Shown here: piece by piece, positions 62,591 through 64,000 of the stretch
How the letters are laid out: each line of letters begins with the position of its first letter
Position numbering within the stretch: the first letter of the stretch is position 1
DNA from: Methanosarcina sp. UBA293
GTDB lineage: Archaea; Halobacteriota; Methanosarcinia; Methanosarcinales; Methanosarcinaceae
DNA length: 64,000 nt
Direction of reading: 5' to 3'
Assembly (NCBI GenBank): GCA_002499445.1
Contig: DALS01000016.1
Location: 53,236 to 117,235 of the forward strand
The notes under the pieces: model-generated
Databases searched by the model: none
Seen by the model: the letters and a program-made list of their open reading frames with translations, nothing else
Told to the model about the DNA's origin: nothing
Position numbers and translations under genes: made by a program

Positions 62591-63640
62591 TCAGGCAAGA
62601 ATTCTTCCATAAGGACTTTCTTCAAAGTAACTGACAAATTGCTCAGCTGTCTTACTAGACCCTCCGGAATCCGAACCCAAAAGCAGCCTTGAGAGACTTG
62701 CTCTATTCATATATTGGACTTTTGGCTCTCCTGTAATTCCTCCAAGTTCCGCAGCTTTGTCAATTGCATCGTAAAGATTTCCAAAGCTATCCACAAGCCC
62801 AAACTCCTTTGCCTTGACTCCTGTATATATTCGACCATCCGCAAGAGCTCTCACTTCACTTCTGGACATGTTGCGTCCCTCAGAAACTTTGGTTATGAAA
62901 TCTTCATAACTCTCCATAACCACAGCGTCAGCATACTCTTTTTCCTCTTCGGTAAGTCCTCTCCAGGTACTTCCCATGTCTTTGAGTTCTCCGGACTTTG
63001 CAACATAATAATCAATACCATCTTCTTCATAAGAAGCAGACATGTTCTGGAAGACCCAGATCACTCCGATAGATCCTGTATTTGTTGAGGGATTTGCAAC
63101 AATGTAATCAGTCGGTGCAGAGATATAATATGCAGCACTGGTTGCAAGGTCTCCCATAGATACAACAACAGGAATTCCTTTCGCCTTGGCTTTCTCAATT
63201 TCCCCTACAATTTCCTGGGCTGCTGCAGGAGATCCTCCTGGACTATTAATTCGAAGGACAACTGCCTTAACGGTGCTGTCTGCGGTAGCTCTGCGGAGAT
63301 TTTCAGAAATCTCTTCGGAAGTCGCATAGCCTAACCCTGCAGGAACATTACCGGAAAGTATGGTACCTTGAACATAGATAACAGCCACCTTTTCAGAACT
63401 TCCTAGATCTCCCCCAACCCCAAAACTGTAGGAAATCACTGCGATACATCCCAATATAATAGTGATCAGAAACAGTACAATGAGCAGGTAAGGCACAAGG
63501 CTACGTTTTTTATCTTTTGTAGATGGATTAGAATTCATACTAAAGCTCTTATTTTCAATTTTTTCATTATCAGATTTTTCGGAACCTTCAGACAGCTCCT
63601 CTGAGTTCGTGCCTTCAGGATTTGTGCTTTTATCGTTCAT
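62591..63640 (-). CDS. sppA: Signal peptide peptidase SppA (S49 serine protease)
   Basis: 349 residues with a charged 48-residue N-terminal tail, one membrane anchor (about 49-72), and the S49 domain. The catalytic Ser lies in GDLATSAAYYIS and the Lys in GRIYTGVKAKEFGLVDS; NSPGGSPAAAQE is the substrate-binding strand. It degrades cleaved signal peptides in the membrane. It converges with the glucoamylase gene (23-nt gap). Confidence 0.92.
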   Translation of the reverse strand: MNDKSTNPEGTNSEELSEGSEKSDNEKIENKSFSMNSNPSTKDKKRSLVPYLLIVLFLITIILGCIAVISYSFGVGGDLGSSEKVAVIYVQGTILSGNVPAGLGYATSEEISENLRRATADSTVKAVVLRINSPGGSPAAAQEIVGEIEKAKAKGIPVVVSMGDLATSAAYYISAPTDYIVANPSTNTGSIGVIWVFQNMSASYEEDGIDYYVAKSGELKDMGSTWRGLTEEEKEYADAVVMESYEDFITKVSEGRNMSRSEVRALADGRIYTGVKAKEFGLVDSFGNLYDAIDKAAELGGITGEPKVQYMNRASLSRLLLGSDSGGSSKTAEQFVSYFEESPYGRILA

Positions 63641-64000
63641 AGTTGATAGGACCGTATATCTTAAGATTTATCAATTTAATCTTTGGTCTTGAGAATCATT
63701 AAAATCTTTAATGGAGAGAACAAATTTATTATGGTAGCCGGCAATCCAGGAATAAAAACTTGCAGAAATTCGACGGCAACAATTTGCCTGACAGCATGAA
63801 TTGTCGAAGCTAATATTTATCTGTCCCTACATTTCATCCATCTTTATATAGAAATATTAACTATCCCTCAAATAGATTACCTTATAATATATACACATTT
63901 AAATAAAATATGTCATCTCAAATTTTTAAAAAATGCTTACTCACAACCCTTTTTAAAAAAGGCTTGACCGCAAACTTTTTCAAAAAAAGTTTGATCAAAA
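63641..64000. other. AT-rich end of window with two A/T hairpins
   Basis: No gene is seen. CCTTTTTAAAAAAGG (about 63950-63964) and AAACTTTTTCAAAAAAAGTTT (about 63973-63993) are near-perfect hairpins of the kind that end transcripts; they may belong to a gene beyond the window. A TATA-like TTATAATATATAC lies at about 63881-63893. Confidence 0.5.

Overview
The window looks like chromosomal DNA of a Methanosarcina-type methanogenic archaeon. Evidence: archaeal/eukaryal-type information genes (L39e, L31e, L18Ae/LX, aIF6, prefoldin alpha, FtsY, aIF1/SUI1, NreA with a C-terminal PIP box); a coenzyme F390 synthetase-like adenylating enzyme and NikR, which fit a nickel- and F420-dependent methanogen; GGAGGTGATC-type ribosome binding sites; TATA-like promoters; compact genes separated by long AT-rich spacers. 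The species cannot be fixed from sequence alone.

Layout. 0-3.6 kb: ribosome/secretion operon (L39e-L31e-aIF6-L18Ae-pfdA-ftsY) closed by a strong hairpin. 3.6-7.4 kb: PspC protein, transglutaminase-like exoprotein, an archaeal RudS/TudS-like protein and a peroxiredoxin. 7.4-11.1 kb: proline genes, transcribed proA-proB-proC on the minus strand. 12-17.4 kb: small conserved archaeal genes, an amidohydrolase, UspA, a four-CBS protein and the riboflavin-pathway reductase. 17.8-20.9 kb: NCS2 permease, YkgJ-type protein and a small basic DUF5350-like protein behind a structured leader. 21.1-23.5 kb: a fluoride-resistance region with a broken tandem crcB pair, an IS1-like transposase remnant, and an intact crcB-DUF190 operon behind a fluoride riboswitch, bounded by inverted IS-end-like repeats. 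23.6-27.9 kb: moeA, a MoaD-like carrier, an Agl23-type membrane protein, a MITE and a solitary HNH nuclease. 28-36.7 kb: Ca2+-type P-ATPase, FAD oxidoreductase, DUF3303, aldehyde dehydrogenase, MarR and an MFS carrier. 37.5-42.6 kb: a DUF2298 membrane protein, an AglD-like glycosyltransferase, ArsR and NikR. 42.9-53.7 kb: F390 synthetase, pyrimidine-dimer glycosylase, Bcp, DUF378, PhnP-like MBL enzyme, AAA ATPase, purC, nreA, an HTH regulator and aIF1. 54.2-57.1 kb: small HTH protein and purL. 57.4-62.6 kb: a tightly coupled glycogen-breakdown operon (two GH57 proteins, a V4R sensor, a GH15 glucoamylase), then sppA.

Most noteworthy: (i) the fluoride cassette, with its riboswitch and decaying older locus; (ii) two genes with no canonical start codon, whose ribosome binding sites point to AUU and AUA; (iii) a GH57 paralogue that has lost its catalytic Asp beside an intact copy and a V4R sensor; (iv) nested inverted-repeat structures suggesting unannotated RNAs; (v) many short tandem repeats of different unit lengths in the spacers.
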